Shown here: in pieces, positions 6,201-13,599 of the stretch
Layout of the letters: every line of letters begins with the position of its first letter
How positions within the stretch are numbered: position 1 is the stretch's first letter
Assembly: GCA_036477795.1 (NCBI GenBank)
Contig: JAZGDL010000378.1
Location: forward strand, 1 to 16,737
Source of the DNA: JAZGDL01 sp036477795
GTDB lineage: Bacteria; Planctomycetota; Phycisphaerae; UBA1845
DNA length: 16,737 nucleotides
Direction of reading: 5' to 3'
Notes under the pieces: generated by a model
The model's input: only the letters and a program-made list of their open reading frames with translations
Told to the model about the DNA's origin: nothing
Databases searched by the model: none
Program-made: the position numbers and the translations under genes

Positions 6201-7592
6201 ATGTTGACGGTGTTGACTCCATCGCTGATCGCTTCCGTCGGTGCTCAGGCGGACATGGTGCCGGGTTACCAGACCTGGACCTTCGCCGCCATCCTGGGTG
6301 TAACCCTGCTGCTGCTGGCCACCGAGAGAATCCACAAGACCGTACTGGTCCTGCTTTCCGCCGGGTTCTGCCTCTTTCTGGGCGACGCATGGGGCTACTT
6401 TCCGCAGGAGCCGGGGCATCACCTGCCGGTCTACATCAAGATGATCGAGTGGGAGGTCATCGGCATCGTCATCGGCGCTACGGTTTTCGTCGAGATCGCG
6501 GCCCGCAGCGGTCTGTTCACCTGGATCAGCATCAAGATTCTAAAGCTAAGCCGCGGCGACCCGTTCAGGCTGTTGGTTTTACTCTCGATTTTGACCGCTG
6601 TATTCAGCGCTTTTCTGGACAACATCACCGCCATGATCATCGTCGGTTCGCTCACCGTGGTGGCATGCCGCAAGCTGGACCTCGACGCCACGCCTTTCCT
6701 CATCACCGAGGCTATCATGACCAACGTCGGCGGCCTGCTCACGCTGATCAGCTCCATACCCAACATCATTATTGGCAAGACGGCTGATATCAGCTACCTC
6801 GATTTCGTAATCGTGGCCACGCCCTACACCGTCGTCGCCCTGGCCGCCAGCATGCTCATCGCGCGCAAGATATTCGGCCGGACCGTGCAACCGCTGACCG
6901 ATCCGGCATCCAAACAACATAATCTAGCCACCGTCGAATCCTTCGACGAGTGGGAGACGGTCAAGGATAAGCGCTTCTTCTACACCTCGATCTTCGGGGT
7001 CGTCACCGTCATTCTCGCCTTCGCCTTCAAAGCCCAGATCCCCATCCTGCGCGACTTCGGCGTTGAAGTGGTGGCCATGGGGGCGGCGGTCATCATGCTG
7101 CTCCTGCACGCCAAGGACGTCGAACACGACCTGGAGAAAGTCGAGTGGTCATTGGTTTTCTTCTTCGTGGGCCTGTTCACCATCATCGGCGTGGTGGAGA
7201 AAGCCGGCGTGCTGGGGGAAATCGGCGCGCTGTTGGCCGGCCTCACCGAGCGTGCCGGGGTCATCGGACTGATGTGGTTCACCGCGCTGTTCTCATCGAT
7301 CACCGACAATATCCCCTTGGCGGCCATGCTCGGGAAAATCTTCGGCCCCACGCCGGAGATCGCCGCTTCCGTCGAGCCCGCCCAGTGGTGGGCGGTGGTC
7401 TTCGGCTGCAATCTCGGCGGCAACATCACCCCCATCGGCTCAGCCAGCACGGTGGTGGCCTGCACCATTCTCAAGCAGCACAAGCTCAAGGTCACGTTCC
7501 TTGGATTCGTCAAGATCGGCGGCACTTTCGCCCTGGCCCAGCTCATCCTGGCCAGCGGGTATCTACTCATCTTGCAGCGCATACTCGGGTAG
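6201..7592 (+). CDS. ArsB/NhaD-type ion transporter (SLC13-like permease)
   Basis: This is a 463-residue inner-membrane protein with around 11-12 hydrophobic segments. It carries the duplicated signature of the ion transporter superfamily: FLDNITAMI (D140-N141) in the first half and SSITDNIPLAAML (D369-N370) in the second. NLGGNITPIGSAS follows from N404. These fit NhaD-type Na+/H+ antiporters, arsenite/ArsB-like or SLC13 permeases. The GGN-TPIG motif is commonest in the NhaD/ArsB/CitM group, so the exact substrate (sodium, citrate, arsenite) is left open. Start at ATG 6201, 4 nt after the Usp stop. The N-terminus before the first helix (MLTVLTPSLIASVGAQAD) is weakly hydrophobic. The C-terminus ends ILQRILG, immediately followed by the hairpin cluster at 7597-7825. 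Confidence 0.85.
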   Translation: MLTVLTPSLIASVGAQADMVPGYQTWTFAAILGVTLLLLATERIHKTVLVLLSAGFCLFLGDAWGYFPQEPGHHLPVYIKMIEWEVIGIVIGATVFVEIAARSGLFTWISIKILKLSRGDPFRLLVLLSILTAVFSAFLDNITAMIIVGSLTVVACRKLDLDATPFLITEAIMTNVGGLLTLISSIPNIIIGKTADISYLDFVIVATPYTVVALAASMLIARKIFGRTVQPLTDPASKQHNLATVESFDEWETVKDKRFFYTSIFGVVTVILAFAFKAQIPILRDFGVEVVAMGAAVIMLLLHAKDVEHDLEKVEWSLVFFFVGLFTIIGVVEKAGVLGEIGALLAGLTERAGVIGLMWFTALFSSITDNIPLAAMLGKIFGPTPEIAASVEPAQWWAVVFGCNLGGNITPIGSASTVVACTILKQHKLKVTFLGFVKIGGTFALAQLILASGYLLILQRILG

Positions 7593-7596
7593 CTCT

Positions 7597-7640
7597 GTGG
7601 GACCGGCTTTGCCCATGCGGGACCGGCTTTCCAGCCGGTC
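7597..7640. repeat. gggaccggcttt direct repeats with hairpin (module epsilon)
   Basis: gggaccggcttt occurs at 7599-7610 and 7619-7630. The second copy forms a perfect hairpin, gaccggct (7621-7628) with agccggtc (7633-7640). The same core on the opposite strand, gacaggct/agcctgtc followed by cccaca, occurs at 16233-16257 inside a lipoprotein gene, so this is a dispersed repeat family. Confidence 0.7.
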
Positions 7641-7643
7641 AAA

Positions 7644-7736
7644 CCGCTGGTGCAAGAATCCGCTGGTGCGAGAATCCGCTGGTGCGAGAATCCGCTGGTG
7701 CGAGAATCCGCTGGTGCGAGAATCCTTTCTCGCACC
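7644..7736 (+). repeat. 16-bp tandem repeat ending in a 10-bp hairpin
   Basis: Four full units of agaatccgctggtgcg lie at 7655-7670, 7671-7686, 7687-7702 and 7703-7718, with a partial unit before. The array ends in a perfect hairpin, 7713-7722 (ggtgcgagaa) with 7727-7736 (ttctcgcacc), loop tcct. Every unit's ggtgcgaga could pair with the single right arm, so the array looks like repeated duplication of the left arm of a palindrome. Confidence 0.85.
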
Positions 7737-7776
7737 TGACGCTTCGGGCTTCCCATCCCCTGCCGTGCAGGCCATC

Positions 7777-7825
7777 GGCGAAAGGATTCGCCGGACAGTT
7801 GGAGCGAGATGGGAATCTCGCTCCA
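7777..7825. repeat. Two further hairpins
   Basis: ggcgaa (7777-7782) pairs with ttcgcc (7787-7792). A stronger 11-bp stem, 7800-7810 (tggagcgagat) with 7815-7825 (atctcgctcca), has loop ggga. With the two preceding elements they make 7593-7830 a dense hairpin cluster. Nothing else is visible in the 314-bp gap, apart from the start region of the next gene. Confidence 0.7.
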
Positions 7826-7892
7826 GCGTGTCGCCAACTAGCGGAATTCGCTGCGGTCGATTTCTGAGACGGGCGATGGTATCATAGACTGA

Positions 7893-7899
7893 GAGCAGG
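7893..7899 (+). promoter_or_regulatory. Ribosome binding site for the ATPase gene
   Basis: GAGCAGG lies 7 nt before ATG 7907. This favours ATG 7907 over the in-frame GTG at 7901, which would be too close. Confidence 0.5.
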
Positions 7900-7906
7900 T
7901 GTGCCC

Positions 7907-8914
7907 ATGATAGAGTCCGTACATTTCAAGAATTACAAAGCCTTGCGGGACACTGTCCTCCCGTTGGGGAAGTTCACCCTGATCGTCGGTCCCAACGGAA
8001 GCGGTAAGTCCACCGCGCTTGAGGCGCTCCGGGGGCTTGGAGACCCTGGAACGGTCTCCGCAGAGAGCATCGCAACCGTCGGGGTAAGCCCGACCAAGAC
8101 AAACCCTGTCGAGGTGTCTGTCAAGTTCACGAGCCCTCACCCAGGTGTCGTAGCAAGCAGAACATTTCTCCCGAGTGTACGAGGCCTTGAGTTTCCCTCT
8201 CCGAAAAACCCTCTTCCTCATGCAATAAGAGATCAATTGGCCTCATATCTAGGAGCCATCAGAGTCTATTCGCTCCAGGCGACCGCCATCGACGACCCCG
8301 TCAAGCTCGAGCAGAATCCACAACTTCAAAGCAACGGTGCTGGTCTCGCCGGCGTGCTGAACGATCTGATAGATCAAGACAGGGATCGTTTCGATGCTTT
8401 GAATAGAGAAGTCTCTCGGTGGTTTCCGGAGTATGAGGAGATCGGTTTTGAGACTACGCCGCAAGGACTGCGGGCGTTCTTTTTAAGAACCACAGACGGT
8501 AGACACAAGATACACGCAACCGAGCTGTCGCAAGGTACGCTCCTGGGGATCTGCATGCTTACGTTGGCGTACCTTCCCGAGCCGCCGCCGCTCGTGTGTT
8601 TCGAGGAACCCGATCATGGGCTTCATCCGCGACTGCTCCGGGATGTTCAGGATGCACTCTACAGATTGAGCCATCCCGAGAGCTGCGGCGAACATCGCGA
8701 TCCCATCCAGGTGGTTGCCACGACACATTCCCCGTACATGCTCGATCTGTACCGCGATCACCCTGAGCAAGTAGTGATTGCACATAAAGATAGAGCCGAA
8801 GCCAGGTTTGAACGGCTGGTAGATCAACCCCACGTCGATGAAATCCTTCAAGGGGCGCCTCTTGGCGAAGTCTGGTACAGTGGGGTTCTGGGCGGGGTCC
8901 CGGCCGAGAAATGA
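7907..8914 (+). CDS. AAA/ABC-type ATPase of a two-gene module (OLD-like)
   Basis: This is a 335-residue ATPase of the AAA_21/SMC-like class. It opens MIESVHFKNYKAL, the usual RecF/OLD-type first strand. The Walker A motif GPNGSGKST is at 28-36, an ABC-signature-like ELSQGT at 206-211, Walker B LVCFEEPDHGLHP at 229-241 with E233/E234 for catalysis, and the switch histidine H274 in TTHSPYMLDL. The central insert (about 45-200) is short and has no long coiled coil. The TGA stop overlaps the ATG of the next gene by 4 bp, so the two are translationally coupled. In the OLD, PARIS, AbiL and Rlo families such an ATPase works with a TOPRIM-like effector, often in phage defence; that role here is inference. 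Two sampled 60-base lines in the gene are 47-50% G+C against 65% for one in the usp gene, hinting at transfer. Confidence 0.8.
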   Translation: MIESVHFKNYKALRDTVLPLGKFTLIVGPNGSGKSTALEALRGLGDPGTVSAESIATVGVSPTKTNPVEVSVKFTSPHPGVVASRTFLPSVRGLEFPSPKNPLPHAIRDQLASYLGAIRVYSLQATAIDDPVKLEQNPQLQSNGAGLAGVLNDLIDQDRDRFDALNREVSRWFPEYEEIGFETTPQGLRAFFLRTTDGRHKIHATELSQGTLLGICMLTLAYLPEPPPLVCFEEPDHGLHPRLLRDVQDALYRLSHPESCGEHRDPIQVVATTHSPYMLDLYRDHPEQVVIAHKDRAEARFERLVDQPHVDEILQGAPLGEVWYSGVLGGVPAEK

Positions 8915-9537
8915 AGCTCGCCATTCTAAGCGAGGCTCAAGCGGACGAAGCCGCCATCAGAATACTCGCTGAGGGAATCCTCGGTGAAAAGGTTGAGTCC
9001 GTTGCCGGTCGACGGATAAGGGGATGGCAGGGAGTTCTCAATATCCTTCCCGTTGTGGTTCTCGACGCACACTACAGGACCGACGCCGACGGAGTCATCG
9101 TGGTTGTAGATTCCGACAACACGCCAGTGCACCATCCAACTCACGACAAACCCGGCGGACAGAACGATCTCTGCCGATTGTGTATCCTCCGTCAGAAGAT
9201 CGGCGAAGTACAAGCTCACCTCCATCCCATCCCCGCAAGGGAACCACTGAGAATCGCGGTTGGGGTTGCGATTCCAGCAATTGAAGCATGGTATCTCTGC
9301 GGCCGCGATACCCGCGTTCGGGAATCCGTCTGGGCAAGGTATTTGGACGGTCAGCCACGACCGTACACAAAGAATGAGTTGAAGCAGCTTATTTACGGAA
9401 CAGATCAACCGCCGTTGCAGGCGGCGGTCGCGCGTGCTACCGAAGAGGCCCGACGCCTTGTTGAGATCCTTACGTCGCTTGAAGAGCGCTTCCCTGTGGG
9501 GTTCGGATCGCTGGCTAACGCTATTCGCGGTTGGTAG
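8911..9537 (+). CDS. TOPRIM-like partner protein (DUF4276/RloB-like)
   Basis: This 208-residue protein is coupled to the ATPase by a 4-bp overlap. The acidic layout looks like a small TOPRIM: E8 at the end of the first strand (LAILSEAQADE), D67 and D69 in GVIVVVDSDN, and E125 in VAIPAIEAWYLCG, a motif like that of DUF4276-type proteins. Residues 73-91 hold a His/Cys group (HHPTHDK ... LCRLC) that might bind a metal; this is only a guess. No signal peptide or membrane helix is seen. By analogy with RloB/AbiLii, AriB of PARIS, or the TOPRIM half of OLD nucleases, it may be the effector, possibly a nuclease, controlled by the ATPase. The family assignment rests on motif shape by eye. It ends 55 nt from a convergent gene. 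Confidence 0.6.
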   Translation: MKLAILSEAQADEAAIRILAEGILGEKVESVAGRRIRGWQGVLNILPVVVLDAHYRTDADGVIVVVDSDNTPVHHPTHDKPGGQNDLCRLCILRQKIGEVQAHLHPIPAREPLRIAVGVAIPAIEAWYLCGRDTRVRESVWARYLDGQPRPYTKNELKQLIYGTDQPPLQAAVARATEEARRLVEILTSLEERFPVGFGSLANAIRGW

Positions 9538-9592
9538 CTCAGGCAGACACCTCCAGATTAGGGCCGCACCGCCGTCGAGGCATTTGCGGATC

Positions 9593-11584
9593 TTATTTTT
9601 CCAAGGGCGTTTTCCGGCTTGGCTGGGCGGGTAGATAGCCCGCGACGGCTTCCTTGAGCGTCGTTTGGGAAAGATCCGAAGACAACACCTTGCCGTCGGG
9701 GCTTATCAGGAATTTGGTCGGCAGGAGTTGGACTCCGCAGGCTTCTGATGCCTGCTGGGCGCCGCTCTTGGCGCCGAACACCTGCGGCCAACTCATCTTG
9801 TGCCGGCGAATCAGCTTTTGCACCTTTCGCTCATCGCGATCGTCGTCCACGCTGATGTTAATCATGACGAAATCGTCCCGATCGCCGAACGCTGTGTGCA
9901 CGGCCACCAGATGCGGAATCTCGGCCACGCAGGGCCCGCACCAGGTGGCCCAGAAAACAATCAACACCGTCTTGCCCTTGAGGTCGGCAGTCTTGATAGT
10001 CTTCCCGTCGAGCGTCACCAGCTCCAGCGACGGAAACACATCACCTTTCTGTAGTGCGACAACTTGCTCACCGGCTCCGGGGCCGGCTGACATGACGAAT
10101 CGATGATCCGCCTTCCCGGACCTGATCACCTGCTCGGTGAGGGGCTTGTAGTCAGCCGCCTGCACCGAAACATCGAACTGGTCACTGGGGATGGTGTCCA
10201 ACATGAATCGCCCCTGCCCGTCGGTGACCGTTTGCACCCCCAGCGTGCTAAATCCCCGCCAACTCGTGGCAAACAGATAGGCGCCGGCGATGGGCGATCC
10301 CTCCTCGTTAACCACGACACCTTTGGCCTCTTTCGAGGGCACCACCGCGAAATCGACGTGGGCCTCATCGTCCGGCTTCACATCCACGCGTTTGAGGTCC
10401 GGGGCGTAACCGCGCAGATAAACGGTTACTATGGTGTCACCTGGTGGCACCCCGGAAATCGTATACGCGCCGTCGAAATCCGTCCAGGCCCGCAGCATCG
10501 CTACGTCCATGCCGGTCCCCACCGACACGCGGATACCCTGTAGCGGGCGCTGCGTTTCGCCGTTGATAATCTTGCCGGCCACCCGGCCCGCGGCCAGCAG
10601 GCTCAAGAGATGCATGTCGTCAGTGGTGACATCCTCCAGATTCAGGTCACGATGGAATCCGGCGTCGGCTACGTAGCCCGGATGGCTCAACCGCACCTTC
10701 AGCTCCTTGCTTTTCGGATCAAGACCGCGAATCACTACAACCCCGTCGGCGCCCGTTGTGCCCGCCCAGCGATCGCGCAGAAAGTCGTCAATCGCTTCGA
10801 CACGTACGCCTTCGATTGGCTTACCGCGCCAGTCCTTCACCGCAATCCGGCACAGCCGCTCAGGGCCCAGGCTGAGCTGCCACGTCTCGGCGTCCTCCAT
10901 CGACGCAATCTCGCGCCGTTGCCGGGCGAACCCTACGGCGTTCACCGTAATGGTGGCGGGCCCGGGCAGCAGTTGCTCAACGACGAAGGCGCCCTCCGCG
11001 CTGGTGACCACGTTCCATTCGCGCCCGCCAGCCGTTACACGAACGCTGGCTGCGGAGACGCCGGTGCCGTCCCGGGCGTCCAAAACCCGCCCACTCCGCG
11101 TCAAAGCTCCCGAGAGCAGCACATCGACAAAAGGAGGTGGTTGGCCGGCGGTGATTTCAATCTCACGTCGGGCGGGCCCATATCCGGCTTTTGTGAATTC
11201 AACCACAAACGCTCCTGACAGTGAGCTGTCATGCCGAATCCGAAAATCACCGAAACCATTGGTCCGGGCCACCGCCAGCGGTCCCGGCGCGCCAGGAGGG
11301 GAATCTATCGCCAGAAGCTTTACCTCCACGTCGGCCACGCCCGCCCCGTTGTGGTCGAACACCTGGCCCTCAACCACGATCTGCTGTAAAGGAGCATCAA
11401 TTGACTGCTGCCCGAACGTCCGTATTGCCGGGACGCAGAACAGAACCGTCAGGCACAGCGCAGCGACCTTTTTTCGTTTAGCGGTGTCGCGCGCGACACC
11501 CTGGACCACGGATTGCAACCAGTGGGTTTCACCCCGCGCGGTCCTTCGCATCCCCAAAAACACTCCAACTTCGCGAAACATCAT
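9593..11584 (-). CDS. CarboxypepD_reg repeats fused to TlpA-like thioredoxin
   Basis: This is an exported 663-residue protein. A basic stretch KRKK precedes a signal-type helix (VAALCLTVLFCVPAIRTFG, about 40-58). About five carboxypeptidase-regulatory-like beta domains follow, each with a G-V/I-V...G-x-P/G-V.GV.V pattern (for example from VEGQVFDHNGAGVADVEV, GRVLDARDGTGVSAASV and GKIINGETQRPLQGIRV). The C-terminal 160 residues are a TlpA/AhpC-TSA redoxin with WCGPC at 548-552 and the cis-proline P622 in LLPTKFLI. Such redoxins reduce or exchange disulphides outside the cytoplasm. The N-terminus before KRKK is unusually long and contains GVARDT (29-34) encoded by an 18-bp palindrome. M12 (11551) is an alternative start. 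The gene is divergent from the coiled-coil protein gene at 11749. Confidence 0.8.
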   Translation of the reverse strand: MMFREVGVFLGMRRTARGETHWLQSVVQGVARDTAKRKKVAALCLTVLFCVPAIRTFGQQSIDAPLQQIVVEGQVFDHNGAGVADVEVKLLAIDSPPGAPGPLAVARTNGFGDFRIRHDSSLSGAFVVEFTKAGYGPARREIEITAGQPPPFVDVLLSGALTRSGRVLDARDGTGVSAASVRVTAGGREWNVVTSAEGAFVVEQLLPGPATITVNAVGFARQRREIASMEDAETWQLSLGPERLCRIAVKDWRGKPIEGVRVEAIDDFLRDRWAGTTGADGVVVIRGLDPKSKELKVRLSHPGYVADAGFHRDLNLEDVTTDDMHLLSLLAAGRVAGKIINGETQRPLQGIRVSVGTGMDVAMLRAWTDFDGAYTISGVPPGDTIVTVYLRGYAPDLKRVDVKPDDEAHVDFAVVPSKEAKGVVVNEEGSPIAGAYLFATSWRGFSTLGVQTVTDGQGRFMLDTIPSDQFDVSVQAADYKPLTEQVIRSGKADHRFVMSAGPGAGEQVVALQKGDVFPSLELVTLDGKTIKTADLKGKTVLIVFWATWCGPCVAEIPHLVAVHTAFGDRDDFVMINISVDDDRDERKVQKLIRRHKMSWPQVFGAKSGAQQASEACGVQLLPTKFLISPDGKVLSSDLSQTTLKEAVAGYLPAQPSRKTPLEK
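11477..11501. repeat. Palindromic repeat ggtgtcgcgcgcgacacc, copy 1
   Basis: The 18-bp sequence at 11483-11500 is its own reverse complement. With flank tttagc it matches 14540-14564 at 24 of 25 positions. It lies in frame in the pre-signal region of the redoxin gene. Because it is 18 bp and self-complementary, it encodes GVARDT on either strand when read in this frame. Confidence 0.8.
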
Positions 11585-11748
11585 CCCGCCCGGTCATCCG
11601 ATACAATTAACATGCGCTGTTGCCGCTCAGCGATATATTGCATAAGATAACCGTACATGGTTCCGTCGAACAAGCGGGACCAACAAACCCCGCGCTTGCG
11701 CTTGGGGCTCTGATCACGATCGCGCCCCGCAGACGAGGCCTGCGAATC

Positions 11749-13482
11749 ATGACCCAGCTTGAATCAAAGGTGCAAAAGGCCCGCAACCGCCTGACCATCA
11801 ACCGCTGGGTCAATCATGCCTGTATGGCCTTGATGATCGCCGCCGGAGCGTTCGCAGCCCTGACCGTCGTGGTACGCCTGTTCGGATGGGAGGCACCGTT
11901 AGGCGTCATCGCTCTTGCACTCGTCGGCGGGGCACTGATCACCTCAGTCATTTGGGCCGTCGCCACCCGCATGGACATGCCGGCAGCCGCAGCCGCCCTG
12001 GACCAGGCCGGCGGTTTTCGCGAACGGCTCAGCAGCGGCCTCTATTGCGCTGCCGGTGAAGATCCATTCGAGAAGGCCGTCCTGGTCGATGCTCAACAGA
12101 TCAGCGCAACAGTGACGGTCAGCCGGCACATTCGGCTGCAATGGCCGCCGCGGCTGGCCGGTGCCTCGCTGGCCGTCATCGCCGCGGCTGCGACGCTGCT
12201 TGTCCCATCAGGGGTGTTGGTTCAAGCCGACCCCCAGACTCAGGAAGACAGAATCGAAACAGAACGCACCATCGCCGTGGTCAGGAAACGCGCCGAGAAG
12301 ATCAAGCGCATCGCCCGCACCAATCCCGAACTCAAGGAGTTGGCTGAAGATCTCGACAAATTGGGTGAGGCCTCCGACGGCCGTCTGCAGAAACCTGCCG
12401 ACGCCAGACATCTGGCGCTAAAGAAACTCGACCGATTGTCTGACGCGCTGAAGCAAAGGCGCGAGAGTGATAGATTCCAGCACGCCAGGGAATTAAAGAA
12501 GATGCTGCGCAGCCTCAAGCCGCCCGCCGACAAGAACAATCCCATGGCGAAACTGGCCCAGGCACTAGCCCGCGGAGATTTCAAGTCCGCCCGTGAGCAG
12601 CTCAAACTACAGCAACAGATGCTTGCCGAATTGGCTAAGAACGAAAACCCACAGCAGATTCAGGCGATTCAGAAGCAGCTCGACAGCCTGGCCCGGCAGT
12701 TGGAAAAACTGGCCAAAGACGAAAGACTCGCCCAGAAGCTGCAACAAGCAGGCCTGAAACAGGAAGACATCGAGCGCATGCTCAAGAACCTCACCCCCGA
12801 GGACGTCGAACGTATCAAGCAGCAGCTTGCCAAGCAAGGCCTCAGCCAACAGGCCGTCAGCCAACTCATGCAAAAGCTCCAGCAGAAGCTCGGGGCACGG
12901 CAGTTGGCCGACAAACTGGCCCAGGCCCTGCAACAAGCGGCCGCCTCATGCGCTGCGGGCCAGCCCGGCCAGGCTGCCGACGGTCTGGAAAGCGCCGCCG
13001 GCCAACTGTCCAACTTGGAGATGCTCGAACAGGAGATGAACCAGATCGATGCGATGATGGCCGAGGCGCGGGGTGCCAGATGCAGCTTGTGCACGACTGG
13101 AAACAACCCGGTGCCCACCGGCATGGGGCCCAACATGATGTCGGGGCGCGGAGGCCTCGCACGTGAAACACAAACCAGCGTCTCCTTCGCAAAGCATCGC
13201 CAGAAGGTCAAAACCACCCGTGGCGCCATCATCGGGCAATACCTGGTCGACGGCGAACAGTACAAAGGAGAGATCGCACCCGCCGTTCACGAGCTCATCA
13301 CCGCCGCGGAAAGCGATGCCACGGACGCCATCGACCGGGCCCGTATCCCGCGGCGTTACCACAAAGCCGTCAAGAATTACTTCAGCGACATTCAAGAGGA
13401 GCTCGCCAAGGCGAAGCGCCCGTTCGATGTGGTCGACGAAAGCGCCAAGAGTGAAGCCCAAACCACCCCAAGCGAGGATTGA
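11749..13482 (+). CDS. Membrane-anchored coiled-coil protein, function unknown
   Basis: This is a 577-residue protein. ATG 11749 (MTQLESKVQKARNRL) is chosen over the upstream ATG at 11620 because the basic-amphipathic start directly precedes the first helix. Hydrophobic segments lie at about 22-43, 50-71 and 136-158, with a conserved-looking FRERLSSGL...DPFEKAVLVDAQ stretch between the second and third. Residues 160-440 are Lys/Gln/Leu-rich coiled coil, with short repeats such as LAKQGLSQQAV and LQQAGLKQEDI. C445-C448 (CSLC) begins a Gly/Met-rich break, and a basic helical end follows. The layout recalls DUF4175-like membrane proteins found near MoxR-type gene sets in planctomycetes, but the link is weak and no such genes are here. 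The stop is followed at once by a G+C-rich hairpin (13483-13501). Confidence 0.7.
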   Translation: MTQLESKVQKARNRLTINRWVNHACMALMIAAGAFAALTVVVRLFGWEAPLGVIALALVGGALITSVIWAVATRMDMPAAAAALDQAGGFRERLSSGLYCAAGEDPFEKAVLVDAQQISATVTVSRHIRLQWPPRLAGASLAVIAAAATLLVPSGVLVQADPQTQEDRIETERTIAVVRKRAEKIKRIARTNPELKELAEDLDKLGEASDGRLQKPADARHLALKKLDRLSDALKQRRESDRFQHARELKKMLRSLKPPADKNNPMAKLAQALARGDFKSAREQLKLQQQMLAELAKNENPQQIQAIQKQLDSLARQLEKLAKDERLAQKLQQAGLKQEDIERMLKNLTPEDVERIKQQLAKQGLSQQAVSQLMQKLQQKLGARQLADKLAQALQQAAASCAAGQPGQAADGLESAAGQLSNLEMLEQEMNQIDAMMAEARGARCSLCTTGNNPVPTGMGPNMMSGRGGLARETQTSVSFAKHRQKVKTTRGAIIGQYLVDGEQYKGEIAPAVHELITAAESDATDAIDRARIPRRYHKAVKNYFSDIQEELAKAKRPFDVVDESAKSEAQTTPSED

Positions 13483-13501
13483 TCCCCCGCGGGGCGGGGG
13501 A
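13483..13501. terminator. G+C-rich hairpin after the coiled-coil gene
   Basis: tcccccgc (13483-13490) pairs perfectly with gcggggga (13494-13501) around a ggg loop, starting 1 nt after the stop codon. There is no T-run, so it is at best a Rho-independent-like pause. It may instead be another palindromic element, since the alpha repeat begins at its end. Confidence 0.4.
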
Positions 13502-13599
13502 CGATTGCGGATTGTGGATTGCGGATTGCGGATTCCGCTTGTGCCTTCGTCCCCCTTCGTGCCTTCGTGCCTTCGTGCCTACTCTGCACTCTTCACTCT
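13500..13599 (+). repeat. Heptad plus octad repeat entering the lipoprotein gene (modules alpha + beta)
   Basis: attgcgg-type heptads (13504-13535) are followed by ccttcgtg octads (13545-13578) and cctactctgcactcttcactct. The first 21 nt equal 1137-1157. The 3' end, cttcactct, is shared with 14979-14987. All candidate start codons of the solute-binding protein and part of its signal helix lie within the repeat. Confidence 0.8.

Noticed and set aside
7644..7736. 16-bp tandem array as a CRISPR
   Set aside because: The units are directly adjacent with no spacers, and no cas genes are present.
9564..9600. Possible terminator: ccgca ... tgcgg followed by cttattttt
   Set aside because: The stem is only 5 bp with a 16-nt loop, and the T-run overlaps the end of the convergent gene; too weak to call.
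10707..11645. Plus-strand open frame of 312 codons opposite the redoxin gene
   Set aside because: The minus strand has repeated CarboxypepD_reg domains and WCGPC; the plus-strand product is Pro/Ser/Arg-rich without domains.
11620..11748. Upstream N-terminal extension of the coiled-coil protein (ATG 11620)
   Set aside because: The 43 extra residues lack any domain and would bury the basic start before the first helix; ATG 11749 is a better start.
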